Of a stretch of DNA of 64,000 nucleotides, positions 54,565 through 64,000 are shown piece after piece (the first letter of the stretch is position 1; every line of letters begins with the position of its first letter). Both the position numbers and the translations under genes were made by a program. Source of the stretch: Rostratula benghalensis (taxonomy: Eukaryota; Chordata; Aves; Charadriiformes; Rostratulidae). The DNA is taken from positions 5,004,684 through 5,068,683 of the forward strand of contig VXAI01000020.1 of the NCBI GenBank assembly GCA_013399305.1. The letters are read 5' to 3'. Under the pieces are notes generated by a model. That model saw only the letters and a program-made list of their open reading frames with translations. It had not been told where the DNA came from and did not search any database.

Positions 54565-55158
54565 TCCTGTGGTGCATTAAAAGAGAGTGACCAGCACATC
54601 GAGGCATCACGGGAGGTCATCCTCTCCCTGTGCTCTGCCCTGGTGAGACCACTTCTGGAGTACTGTGTCCAGTTCTGGGCCCCCTGGTTCAAGACAGGGA
54701 ACTGCTGGAGAGAGTCCAGCAGAGGGCTACAAAAATGATCAACAGAATGGAGCAACTCTTCTGTGAGGAAAGGCTGAGAGACCTGGGTCTCTTTAGGCTG
54801 GAAAAGAGACAACAGAGAGGATCTCATCAATGCTTATAAATATCCAAGGGGCAGGTGTCAAGAGGATGGGGCCAGAAGGGAAGGTGCCCAGTGCCCAGTG
54901 ACAGGACAAAGGGCTATGGGCACAAAGGGAAACACAAGAAATTGCATCTCAACATGGGGAAAAATTTCATTGCTTTGAGAGTGCCAGCGCATAGGAACAG
55001 GCTGCCCAGAGAGGTTGTGGATTCTCCTTCTCTGGAGATATTCAAAACCTGCCTGGATGCGTTCCTGTCCAGCCTGCTCTAGGTGAACCTGCTCTGGCAG
55101 TGGGGTTGGACTAGATCATCTCCGAAAGTTCCTTCCAACCCTTACCATTCTGTGAAAA
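54565..55158 (+). mobile_element. CR1 fragment, plus orientation, broken ORF2
   Basis: Typical CR1 ORF2 3' region: gtgagaccacttctggagta, cagttctgggccccctggtt, gagagagtccagcagagggc, then the rest of the C-terminal coding part and a 3' UTR (tctggcagtggggttggact). It ends at ccattctgtgaaa. Two open pieces (54630-54839 and 54855-55082) show it is split by frameshifts and an internal deletion, so it is dead. Confidence 0.92.
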
Positions 55159-58100
55159 CAAATAGATTATTTAATTAAGCACTTAGAAATTTCTGTGAAG
55201 GAACCCCTATGAAGGGTCCTACTAGGGGGAAACTTTTCTCTTTAGTAATGAGAGAGGTGTAGTAGAACGTGAAAACAGATTCCATTTGTAAAATAATGCC
55301 TCCACGTATTGAAAGATCCGAGGCAGTTTCAACTAAATCTAAACCACTTCTGACTGATGTCTGTAAAATCTGTTTTAAAGTCTTAGCGACAGTTTCTACC
55401 AGATGTCTAAGCAAACTTAAACCAAACTTAAACCACCTTTGCCATTAGTTAGCCATCCTAATGTATAATGTAATTTCCTTGTCATATCAATACGGACACA
55501 AAAAAACCCCAACCACATTGCCTTCATCTTGTAAATAAACTTCTGAAACATCTGGAAACTACTACCTCTTTCTATCTCTAACCAGATCAAACTGGTTTTG
55601 CACTCTCTTGCTCCAAACTCCTCCCAGTTGAAACAGGTATTTTCAGGCATATATTCTAAAGAGGCCACAGCCCTTCTGCTGGTGCATCACCAGTACTAAG
55701 AAGGGAAGTATTATACAATGTGTTTGGTTTCATGTACTGACACAACCCTGGCTTCTATCACAACAGCATGATACTGATTTTCATGCTCAGCACCTTAACT
55801 TACAAATCCTTTGCTACCTTGCCTAGCATTTTCTCCTCCTCTGTACACTTCTGCTTATGGACAGTAATTTGTACTTGTTCTTGCTGATTCACATCCTATT
55901 CTCTGACCTCTTAAGATAATTTCAAATTCCAAATTATCCTGTTCTCCAGAGTGCTTGCAGCTACTCCAGCAAGACATTGTGGCCAAATTGAGAAAGAATC
56001 AGTATTATTCAGAGTACCTCCACTGTTCTACAGTGCCATGTGTAAGACATGGCATAGGTTTGTGCCTAACATGACAATACTATGCTCTTTCAAAGAGAAA
56101 AAAATGGAGATATAAACATCTTAAAATGCTGATCCATCTCTATTTGATTTCCCACTTTCAGCTGTATGTATTTTATTACTTTATGTTTCAGAGGGACTTG
56201 AAGTTAAACAGTAATTTTAGCCATTATGTGTATCATATAAATAGTTCACTTGCAAAGATTACAGAAACAAAATGAGTTGAAAATTTGGCAGGATCATACA
56301 ATCTATTTAAAATAAAAAAGGGAACACAACACACTACTAGATAACATGAAATCGCATCTGTGTGTTTTCTAGTTTGAAGAGAAGATCTTGCCAAATTCCA
56401 AATGGAGTGCTAAGTAACTATAAACACATTCTTGTTCAGTTGGACTAAGATGAATTTTGTGGCACTGCTCAGATCTTAGAAGCTAATTAATTCTTGATGC
56501 TATAGAAAAGTCTAGGTTAAAAAGAAAATTAATAGATTTTCTTTTTTAAAATTATACAGTCTCAGACAGTTTTTTATAAGCATACAACATTAAAGGAAAG
56601 CTTAATTTATACAATCCAATATAGCCACATTACGAGTGCATTCTTGCACCTGTCCTGCAATATGACAGCTAAGATGACAGCTCTGAGACAAAGCTCTTCA
56701 TGAAGGGAAAATAAAAAATAATAATTTAAAAAACCCCAACCAAACAAAACCAACAAAATCAAAAGACTAAAAAGGTAATGATAATTACAAAATCAACAAG
56801 CTGACTGGAGTTCCTGCTCATTCAAGCAAATTCTTTCTCACCACATACCTTCCAAAGCAAGACACAATCCTAAACCGTAAAACTTTTTAGCTAGGAAATG
56901 TGACCATTACCTTTGTTACAAACATATTACTTGGTGTTTGGTCTCCACGTTTCAGTAATTCAACTTAAATTTTCAAACAAAGCAAAAAACCCCACACACA
57001 GTAAAATAAATAAATACATATTTTTAAAAATAATCTTTATATGAGATTTTACTACATATTTGAGCCAAAGGAATGCAGGAAGGGGGATTTTTTGCTAGAT
57101 TTACTCTCTAAGTTTCTGCTTCAGCATGGAACTATTCTCAAAACATAATAGTTCACACTATGTACACAGTTCAAAGGTCATAAAAACATTGACTTTTGCA
57201 AGAATTTAATTTCATATCCATATGAACAAACTGGCATAATCTTTAGTGTCTCTCCTCTCTTTAAATGCAGTGATCAACTATGCTGGTACAAAACCGGTTT
57301 AGATGCATGTCATTAGTCTAATATTAGGAGAATTACTGTAATACATTATCTGCCTCACCACAGTTCATGGCACAAGTTCTGTGTATAGACAACTCCTTTG
57401 AAGTTAAATAGGAAGAGCCTAAATGATCCAGATTTTCTTAGTATTTACTGTTAAGCTGTTTCTCATCTACACTCTGAAGGCAACTGATTCAGAAAACCAG
57501 AAAAATGCTGTAAATTATCTCGTGTCCAGCTTTGAGACACAGAATTCAAAATCAGAATTTAAAAACATTTTGCCTACATACTATCTAAATTCAATGGTTT
57601 CATTGCTGCAGCTATTACAAAGACCATAACAGTATACAAAATCAGGAACCCCCCAGAAAGCTGGCATGGACAAGTAGATTTCTCTGTATTAGGAGATTTT
57701 ATCACCTCACAAATAAAGAACATTTTTAACCATTCCATTTCTATTCCTTCTTCTTCTCTTTTAATATCTAGTGTAATGCATCAGTAGTCGTCTTGCAAAA
57801 ACCACAGAAAATAATTTTACTATCATTTAGGTCAATTTCACTAGAACCTCTATGGGACCTTAAAATATGATAGCAAGTATTTTGGGCCGCTATTGCAGTA
57901 TTACCTTTTGATGTTAGTGTGGATAACAATCATCCAAATGACAATTTCATCCAAAACTGCATCAAGTACTGAAAGACGAACAGGAAATTTCTGTCTCATG
58001 TGCAAATTGAAATAAAAGTTCTAACATCGAAGAGGGAACGCCTTCCCTCATTCATGCCACAGTTTCAGACCTACCTGTCCTGTCACACAAGGTATCAAAC

Positions 58101-58744
58101 CTGAAATAATCATCTAGAGTTACTACTACCATGTCCTCTTTTCATTTAATTCCATCTGAAAGCTCTTTACAAAAAGGCTTACACAAAAGGCTACCTATAA
58201 AGCAGACCATATCTACATTATAATACCAGGTCTTAAGGTCAGGTATTTTACCAGCATAAAATTCTAATCTCACATAGGTTGTATGCCCTGAAAAGATGGG
58301 AGAATTTACAAAAATGTAGAGCCCTTCAGTAGGGAAGAATGCTTAAGAGAGGTATGTATCCATTTCGTAAATTTCTTTACATGATAATGACACTATCTCA
58401 CTAGAGATAGCCATGCTGCAACTCCATGAGGAATTATCTTAAAGGATTGAAAATCAAATACCTCCAAAACCTTAATACATCTCTGAATTCCCAAAAGGAT
58501 CTTACCGTGTTGGCAAAATTATTCAATTCTCTAGTTGGGGCATTGGAGTGCCACAAACTGCCCCAGACTCAGGCCAACAGCCCTTCATGGTCACCAGCCA
58601 AACTCTGAAAGAGCGGTGAATGGCGAAAATCCTGCACACCCTCCATATCAGCAGAGCCCATGGGCAACTGTGGCTCTTGGCCCACCACCCACGCTGGCCC
58701 GGGGACCAGCCAGCAGCTTGGAGGATGATAAAATACAACTATAG

Positions 58745-59312
58745 GGCACTTAGAATTAGGGACCTTTCAGATCACCGAGTCCAGCCATCAATGTAAAAAA
58801 CTGACAAAAAACACCACTAAACCATGTTGCTAAGTATTATGTCTACTCATCTTTTAAATACTCCCAGGGACAACGATCCCACCACTTCCCTGGCCAGCCT
58901 CCTCCAATACTTGGCAACCCTTTTGGTGAAGAAATTTCTCCTAATATTATAAAATCTAAACCTCCCCTGGTGCAACTTGAGGCCATTTTCATCTTGTCCG
59001 ATCACCTGTCTGCTTGGGAGAAGAGACCAACCAACACCTCCCTATCACCTCCTGTCAGGCAGTTGTAGAGAGCGAGAAGGTCTCCCCTCAGACACCTTTT
59101 CTCCAGGTAAAACGGCACCAGCCCCCTGAGCCGCTCCTCACAAGATTTGTGGGATCCTCCTGACCCCTCACCAGCTTCCATCGCCCTTTTCTGGACTCGC
59201 TGCAGAATCTCAATGTCTTTCCTGCAGTGAGGGGCACAAAACTGGTCCCAGTACTCGAGGTGGGGCACCACCAGTGCCGAGTCCAGGGGGATGATCGCTT
59301 CTCTACTCCCGC
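58745..59312 (-). mobile_element. CR1 fragment beside the CpG island, minus orientation
   Basis: The 3' end is at the low side (gggacctttcagatcaccgag) but the terminal ATTCTATG repeats are lost. The ORF2 end is recognisable on the minus strand (59264-59002, with KSCEERLRGLVPFYLEKRCL and LLALYNCL). Its 5' edge merges into the CpG island about 210 bases from the exon 1 donor, so the insertion lies at the very start of intron 1. Confidence 0.9.
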
Positions 59313-59525
59313 TGATCACACGGAGTCTCGTCCCGCACTCGGAGCGCCAGGCATCGAGCCCGCCGCCCGGAGTCCCCATGAGCGGGAGGGCTGCAAGGGG
59401 CCTGCCTCTCCCCTCCGCACCTCCCCTCGGCGCGGAGGCCGGGCGGCACCCAGCATCTGTAGCCACACGCCCGCCGCCGGCAAAGCAGCCGGCTGCCGGC
59501 CCCAGCCCCGCCTCCCGCTACTCAC

Positions 59526-59634
59526 GGCTCCGGCTGGGCGCCCGCCGCCGCCGGGAGGGAGGAGGGAGCCGGCAGTCAGCCGCCACCGCCGCCGCCACCG
59601 CCGCCGCCGCGGCCTGCCCGGCGTCCCTTCGCCC
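59526..59634 (-). other. CCDC178: CCDC178 exon 1, non-coding 5' UTR
   Basis: The lower boundary is set by a strong donor (GAGCC|gtgagt, GT at 59524-59525). The upper end (transcription start) cannot be read from sequence; I placed it at the X-box as a guess. It contains no start codon that would extend the protein, since the coding start lies in exon 2, about 11.7 kb away. It carries the GCC/GGC triplet tract. Confidence 0.65.
59579..59614. repeat. (GCC)n triplet tract in predicted 5' UTR
   Basis: Twelve consecutive triplets, mostly GCC, with two ACC interruptions and one GCG. In transcript sense this is a GGC/GGT tract inside the predicted non-coding exon 1. A second short GCC run lies at 59540-59553. 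Confidence 0.85.
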
Positions 59635-59648
59635 GTTCCCCTGGCAAC
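59635..59648. promoter_or_regulatory. X-box (RFX transcription factor site)
   Basis: GTTCCC-CT-GGCAAC on the plus strand, or GTTGCC-AG-GGGAAC in gene orientation. Both half sites fit the RYYNYY-N(1-3)-RRNRAC X-box consensus; one half is a perfect GTTGCC, the other differs at one base from a perfect palindrome. It sits in the CpG island about 110 bases from the exon 1 donor and touches a GC box. RFX2/RFX3 sites of this kind mark promoters of cilium genes (established knowledge); use at this gene is inference. Confidence 0.7.
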
Positions 59649-59654
59649 GGGCGG
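59649..59654 (+). promoter_or_regulatory. GC box (Sp1-type)
   Basis: GGGCGG directly next to the X-box. Sites like this are common in CpG islands, so its presence is certain but its specific role is not. Confidence 0.4.
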
Positions 59655-60639
59655 CAGGACGAAGCCGGGCCGGAGCGCGTCGCTTCCTCGGCGGGGCCAG
59701 GCGTAGGTGGCTGCCGGTTCTCGGGGGGGGGGAAGCGGGAAGGAGAGGCGGGCGAGGGAGTGAAGCAAGTCCGGGGAGGTGGTAAGGCTTCCCCTGCAGG
59801 GAATTCAGGATTTAAAGATTTGTGTGTGTGTCCCCGGCAATGCCGGCCCCTGCCCCGCGCCTGCAACACCGGTGTCTTCCAACTTGCAGCGCTGCCGGGG
59901 CCCGTGCTGTGAAATCATCGCTGTTTTGCATCTTTCTGGTTAGAACTTTGCTGCCGAGGTGGATTGTGCACGTGAAGATTTATGACGGTTGACAGACCAA
60001 AATTTGGGAACTACTGCCTTGAAGAATAAAGCTAATCCTTGCCTACTTAATTCTCTCCTATATAAATTATTAGCTACTAACCAGCCTGCTCCACATCGGT
60101 CCCCATGGTTGCTGCCGTCCTGATTAAATCCACTCCTGGAAACTCTTGCACAATGGTATAATGATGTGAAAAGCCATTTCACTCAAATTTAAGGAGACTA
60201 GGACTCATAGAGGGCGTAAATGAGACTTAAATCAAGGTTTGCCTCAGGAGAAGTGTATGCTGAGCCTTCTGTACTTCTTAAAGGCAGGAGGTTAAAAATT
60301 AAGTGAGGGAAATAGGCAAAGGGTGCCATGGAACTGATATTAGCTTATATTTATTCCTAGGTTACCCTTTTGAAACTTTATTCTGTATTACCATGTCAAA
60401 AACATACAACCAACCAAAGCCCAACACAAAAGTCTGAGACTTTTAGGAGACAATCCAAAAATCACTTTCCCCTGTGCTCTGTGTCCTTATCACTTCTTGT
60501 CTTTATTGTATTCTAGTATGTTCAAGTTCAGCCTATATATTTTTAGTTAAAAAAAAAAAAAAAAAAAGTATTTGCCTTACCTCACCTCATTCCTCAATAT
60601 AATCTTGGTGAAGAGAAAACATACATAGTTTTTATTTTG

Positions 60640-61212
60640 GGCCAGGTGAAACCAATGTGCCTTTGCTGGAAAGGATGCTAATGGCATCCTGGACTGCATC
60701 AGGAGTGTTGCCAGCAGGTCAAGGTCCTTCCCTTCTTATCTTCACTGGTGAGGCCACACCTGGAGTGCTGTGTCCAGTATGGGGCCCCCTGGCAGAAGGG
60801 AGGCATGGATGTACTGGAGAGAGCCAACAAAGATCCACAGAAATGATAATGGGACTACAGATTTCTTACAAGGAAGGAGCTGGGACTGTTCAGCCTGGAG
60901 AAGGCTCAGAGGAGATTTCATGAGTGCATGTAAGTACCCAAAGGGAGGGTAAAGGGGATGGAGCCAGGCTTTTGTCAGTGGTGCCCGGTGACACAATCAG
61001 AGGCAATGGGTGCAAACAGAAACACAGGAAGTTCCTTCTAAACATCAGGAAACATTTTACTGTGAAGGTTGTGGATTCTCTGACCTTGGAGATACTTAAA
61101 ACCTGTTCAGAAACGGCCCTGAGCAACCAGCTCTAGGTTGGGGAGGAGTGTTGAACCAGGTGGCAGTGAGAGGTCCCTTCCAACCTCAACTATTCTGCAA
61201 TTCTGTGATTCA
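60640..61212 (+). mobile_element. CR1 fragment, plus orientation, broken ORF2
   Basis: CR1 ORF2 end and 3' UTR: gaggccacacctggagtgct, cagtatggggccccctggca, ggtcccttccaacctcaact, ending attctgcaattctgtgattc. It is frame-shifted and internally deleted relative to a normal CR1 end. Confidence 0.92.
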
Positions 61213-61343
61213 TGCAATTAGGTGATTTAATAGCATTAGCACACTGGAATTCAAAACTACCCTTATCTCTCCAGTAATGTTGTACTGAGGTTGAAATCTC
61301 AAAATAAATACCCTTTTACAAAGAATAAAAAAAATATTCTTAC

Positions 61344-61400
61344 CTGCCCAAGAAAAGAAAGCCGTGGGGAAGCAGTACCAGGAGAAGAACTGTCATGTTC
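61344..61400 (-). other. Exon-like segment of unknown status
   Basis: On the minus strand it ends in a consensus donor (GGGCAG|gtaaga) and is preceded by an AG at a weak acceptor (acaatatatag). The 57 bases are open in one frame (EHDSSSPGTASPRLSFLGQ). Another frame has an ATG that gives a leucine-rich, signal-peptide-like start (MTVLLLVLLPHGFLFLG). I do not recognise either. It could be an alternative first exon upstream of CCDC178, a lncRNA exon, or chance. Confidence 0.3.
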
Positions 61401-62674
61401 CTATATATTGTATAGGCTTTGAAATCACAATTTTAACCTTGAGGTAACTATCTTTACCAAGATTGAAGAAAGGAGATAGGTAAAGGTGATAGTTACTGTA
61501 TTTTCAGTCTTCCAGGCTAAATCCAGGTCTTCAGACCTGCAAGCTGTTGCACATATTTCTCTTATTTTATCTTCTCATTATTTATCACTGCTTATTTGCC
61601 AATAGTCAGTTTCTGCTGCAAGGAAAAAGGAAACCACTTTTCAAGTAACAGAAGGAGCTCTTTTAGCCACAAATTTATGACAAGTTTTACACTTACTGCG
61701 CTTGATATTGTAGAGTAGTTATTGATCTTGGTAAATCTTGTGAGACAAAGAACATGTTGTCTAATCTCTTGATTACTATCATAAGAGTACTGTGGTCATC
61801 CTTAGTTGTAGATTTCTTAAACAATTGAGAGAAAAATTATGTAGATAGCTGCCAGCTATCTAATACATTTGAAAAATTTTGATGGTGTTAGTAAAAACTA
61901 TTTACCCAGAAATTGAATGTCTTTGTAGTTAGCTGCATAATTTATTCATAAATGGGAATAAAGCTTCAAGAGTGTATTAATACATTCATTGATCTCATAG
62001 AAAGCATTGCCTAGTGCCTTTTTTTTTTAGAAAAGCATGAAGACTATTCTTACAGTTAAAAGCTTTAAAAGTTGCTGAAAAAAGCAGGACTAAGTACATA
62101 ATGTTTGACTTGTGTATATGTATATTAAGGAACATTTTTTTGAGTTTTACAATTACGGAATTACAGGCATATATAAAATGGGCAAAAAACCCATGGAGAT
62201 CATCAACTGCTAGCTCTTATGACACCAGCTAAGTATTTCCAGTGAACATCTCTTTACACCTCCCTTATAACCTTTCACCCTTCATTAAAGACTAAGTAGG
62301 ACTTTAACAGTACAAGAAAAATCCTGAAAATGTACTATATGTGACTGTTTTGTGAATTTTCACATATATACCTTATAATCCACAGAATGTAAAATGACAC
62401 AGTAGAGAATATTGCAAAGAGGTGCCATGCTCTAAAATGTAGATGATTTTACTCTGCTGAAGACTTCTTCCACTCTTGAAAACTGGTACTTTTTTTTCTT
62501 TGTTATTGTCAGGAATACCTATGTTAGATCAATCCATGAAGGAAGGGTAGTTGGTCTGTATTGTGTGTGTTGCAGAACAGGAAAATTTGGTATGTGGGAC
62601 CGACTGTGCCACTTCTTCCATCTTACAAACACTGCAGTGGGGCCTACAGAAGCTGTAAGAAGCCAAGCTCTTAC

Positions 62675-62735
62675 CGAACTGCGATATCACTGAATTGTCA
62701 TACCGCAATTCAGGGTCCACTTCTTTAATTTTTCC
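62675..62735 (-). other. Exon-like segment of unknown status
   Basis: On the minus strand a good acceptor (tctcatgtttctgtag) and good donor (GTTCG|gtaaga) bracket 61 bases that are open in one frame, GKIKEVDPELRYDNSVISQF, then one base. I do not recognise the peptide. Joining it to the segment at 61344-61400 would create a stop, so the two cannot be consecutive coding exons in this frame. Confidence 0.35.
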
Positions 62736-64000
62736 CTACAGAAACATGAGAAATTCGTACATGCATGATGAAAAAATTACAAAAGCAAACACAGTATTAT
62801 GTATCTTCTCCACTAATAGAAAATATGAAAGAGCAAATATTGGAGAGGTGTTAAGCCACATCAGAAGAGGCACCAGGCCAGCACCTGTAGCACTATTTTT
62901 AAACCTAACTGCTAACTAGGAACTTGACCCAATGGTTTAATTTAGAATGGTGTGCCTAAAATCATCCACAGCTCAAAACCTCCTCAGTAGAGCTTACACT
63001 GAACACTCTCCCTTCTCCTGTGCTACCTCTGTGGGCTGCATCTCAAGACATGGAATGGAGTTTCCCAGTCTGTTTTGCTTGAGTGGCTGAAATTGCCTTG
63101 CACCAAAATGTTGGTAACATAAAGCAACTTTTACTCCCTTCTTTTTTTCTTTCTCTTCATATTTCGTCACTAATAAATTGTTAGATGTCCAAGTTGTGTT
63201 TTTAATTACATTTGTGCAAAGCGTAACTGAATGTAGCTTAACACAAATTTTGGCAATGTGTAAGCAGCAAGATAGTCCTACTCACCCTGCAATGCTAATA
63301 GGAATATGTAATGCTGACCTCCTCCTCCCAATTACTCATTATATGCATTACAAATGTTTCAGCAGATTCAAGGAGAAAATTTACTTGTTTAGCAGCACAC
63401 TATTTTTATGATGTAATTTTTCAGAACAAAACAAGACCCTGAGGTTGCCTTTTAAAGAGGTTTTACATTTTCAGCCTTTATGCAAAATTTTAATAATATG
63501 GTATTGTCTTATGTGGAAAAATAGAATCTGTGTCCCACTTCATATGGTCTGCTTTCTATGAATAAAGTAATGCAAAATTAATTATATTTAGCATAATGCG
63601 TTGGCCATTTCTGCAACTTTGAGAAACCCCTAGTGTGATAGAGGAAGGTTTAAGTTCTTCCTGCATCACAGTTATAGCTCGTTGTGTAATATGCAGGGTG
63701 GGAGAAAATTAAATGTACTGCACAATATCCTATTGCTGCCCTATCCCCAGTTTTTGCAATTACATTTCAAGGCAAAGCATGAATAAGACCCCAAAGCAGC
63801 TGCACCATTGGGAAGAGCACTTAACAGCAGGAGTATTTTATAAAAGTTCATGGAAGGACAAAAAAGAGAGATTTTTGAAGCCTTTTTTAACTGGATCCTA
63901 TAGGCTATTCTATGAAACATGATTGTCAATTTTATAACAGTGTGCTGTAATTATTCAAATTACATTAATAACTGAAAAAGACTATAGTCACATGCAATCA

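Larger units (their letters stand above)
47814..59525 (-). other. CCDC178 intron 1
   Basis: An 11.7 kb intron between the non-coding and first coding exon. It contains the assembly gap (48357-48381), A runs (53484-53510, 54091-54105), coding-like stretches at 52930-53095 and 53640-53815 (see findings), and two CR1s (54565-55158 and 58745-59312). Additional 5' UTR exons could be hidden here. Confidence 0.65.
1..59634 (-). other. CCDC178: CCDC178 gene, minus strand, 3' end missing
   Basis: The gene model has a non-coding first exon in a CpG island and 16 coding exons from 47813 down to 4199, giving 700 codons. All junctions were read directly: each has AG acceptor and GT donor, and the phases (1,0,2,1,1,0,2,0,0,2,0,0,0,2,2,0 after successive coding exons) fit without any frameshift or stop. 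The protein is mostly charged coiled coil with no signal peptide or membrane segment, so it is expected to be intracellular. Anchors shared with human CCDC178, as I recall it, are PSPCVNK, a WxLQxxPxAVQK-like block and ELQWHL, plus the start M-x-E and the exon 17 region. Human CCDC178 is about 867 residues, so roughly 130 C-terminal residues should lie beyond base 1. Molecular function is poorly defined; the X-box promoter points to ciliated or testis tissue (inference). Confidence 0.9.
59320..59765 (-). promoter_or_regulatory. CCDC178: CpG island promoter of CCDC178
   Basis: A sharp switch from AT-rich flanks to very GC-rich, CpG-dense sequence. It surrounds the predicted first exon, which has a consensus gtgagt splice donor on the minus strand. 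It contains a GC box (59649-59654), an X-box (59635-59648) and GCC triplets. There is no clear TATA box, as is normal for CpG-island promoters, and start sites are probably dispersed. Several long open frames on both strands here are a by-product of high GC content and are not genes. A divergent plus-strand transcript is possible but unproven. Confidence 0.85.
59766..64000. other. Upstream flank of CCDC178
   Basis: AT-rich flank beyond the CpG island. It contains a TG run (59819-59832), an A run (60550-60567), one CR1 (60640-61212) and two exon-like segments (61344-61400, 62675-62735). In mammals ASXL3 lies upstream of CCDC178, but no ASXL3 exon was recognised here. Confidence 0.6.

Noticed and set aside
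54630..55082. Two plus-strand open frames that could look like small genes
   Set aside because: Both are remains of a CR1 ORF2 end.
59227..59869. Long overlapping open frames on both strands in the CpG island (up to about 164 codons)
   Set aside because: They are alanine/arginine/glycine/proline-rich frames caused by high GC content and lack of stop codons. They are part CR1 and part promoter, with no conserved domain.
60657..61136. Several overlapping short open frames upstream of the CpG island
   Set aside because: All lie in a broken CR1 copy.
1..64000. tRNA, rRNA, CRISPR, operon or phage features
   Set aside because: None seen. The window is a eukaryotic intron-rich locus.

Overview
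This is AT-rich vertebrate nuclear DNA, and almost certainly from a bird. It carries at least seven copies or fragments of CR1 non-LTR retrotransposons, several with the (ATTCTATG)-type 3' end that is typical of birds and other sauropsids, plus a solo LTR of a family common in bird genomes. There are no operons, no tRNA or rRNA genes, no CRISPR arrays and no other prokaryotic features. One 25-base assembly gap lies at 48357-48381 and one single N at 50257.

The window is dominated by one gene on the minus strand, which I identify as the bird orthologue of CCDC178 (coiled-coil domain containing 178). I reconstructed 16 coding exons between 47813 and 4199. All have GT/AG boundaries, and every exon-exon junction keeps frame. 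Together they give exactly 2100 coding bases, or 700 codons. The translation is a long, lysine/glutamate-rich coiled coil that lines up with human CCDC178 from start to near its end, as I remember the human protein. Clear anchors are PSPCVNK in exon 3, a tryptophan/leucine/VQK block at the end of exon 6, and LELQWHL in exon 7. The last ~130 residues of the human protein have no counterpart here, so the final exons most likely lie to the left of base 1.

The promoter is a CpG island at about 59320-59765. It holds a non-coding first exon with a consensus gtgagt donor, a (GCC)n triplet tract in the predicted 5' UTR, a GC box and a near-palindromic RFX X-box at 59635-59648. The X-box suggests this gene belongs to the cilium/axoneme expression programme.

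Right to left: 59.77-64 kb is upstream flank with one CR1 and two exon-like segments of unknown status. At 59.3-59.7 kb is the CpG island and exon 1. From 47.8 to 59.5 kb is a large first intron with two CR1s and two unexplained coding-like stretches. From 4.2 to 47.8 kb are the 16 coding exons with introns of 0.14 to about 7 kb, containing CR1s, an LTR and simple repeats. From 1 to 4.2 kb is the next intron. I found no second gene I can name, and nothing that I would call a new biological system. The best leads are the X-box promoter, the triplet tract, an alternative donor in exon 15 that leads straight to a stop, and the exon-like segments outside the main gene model.
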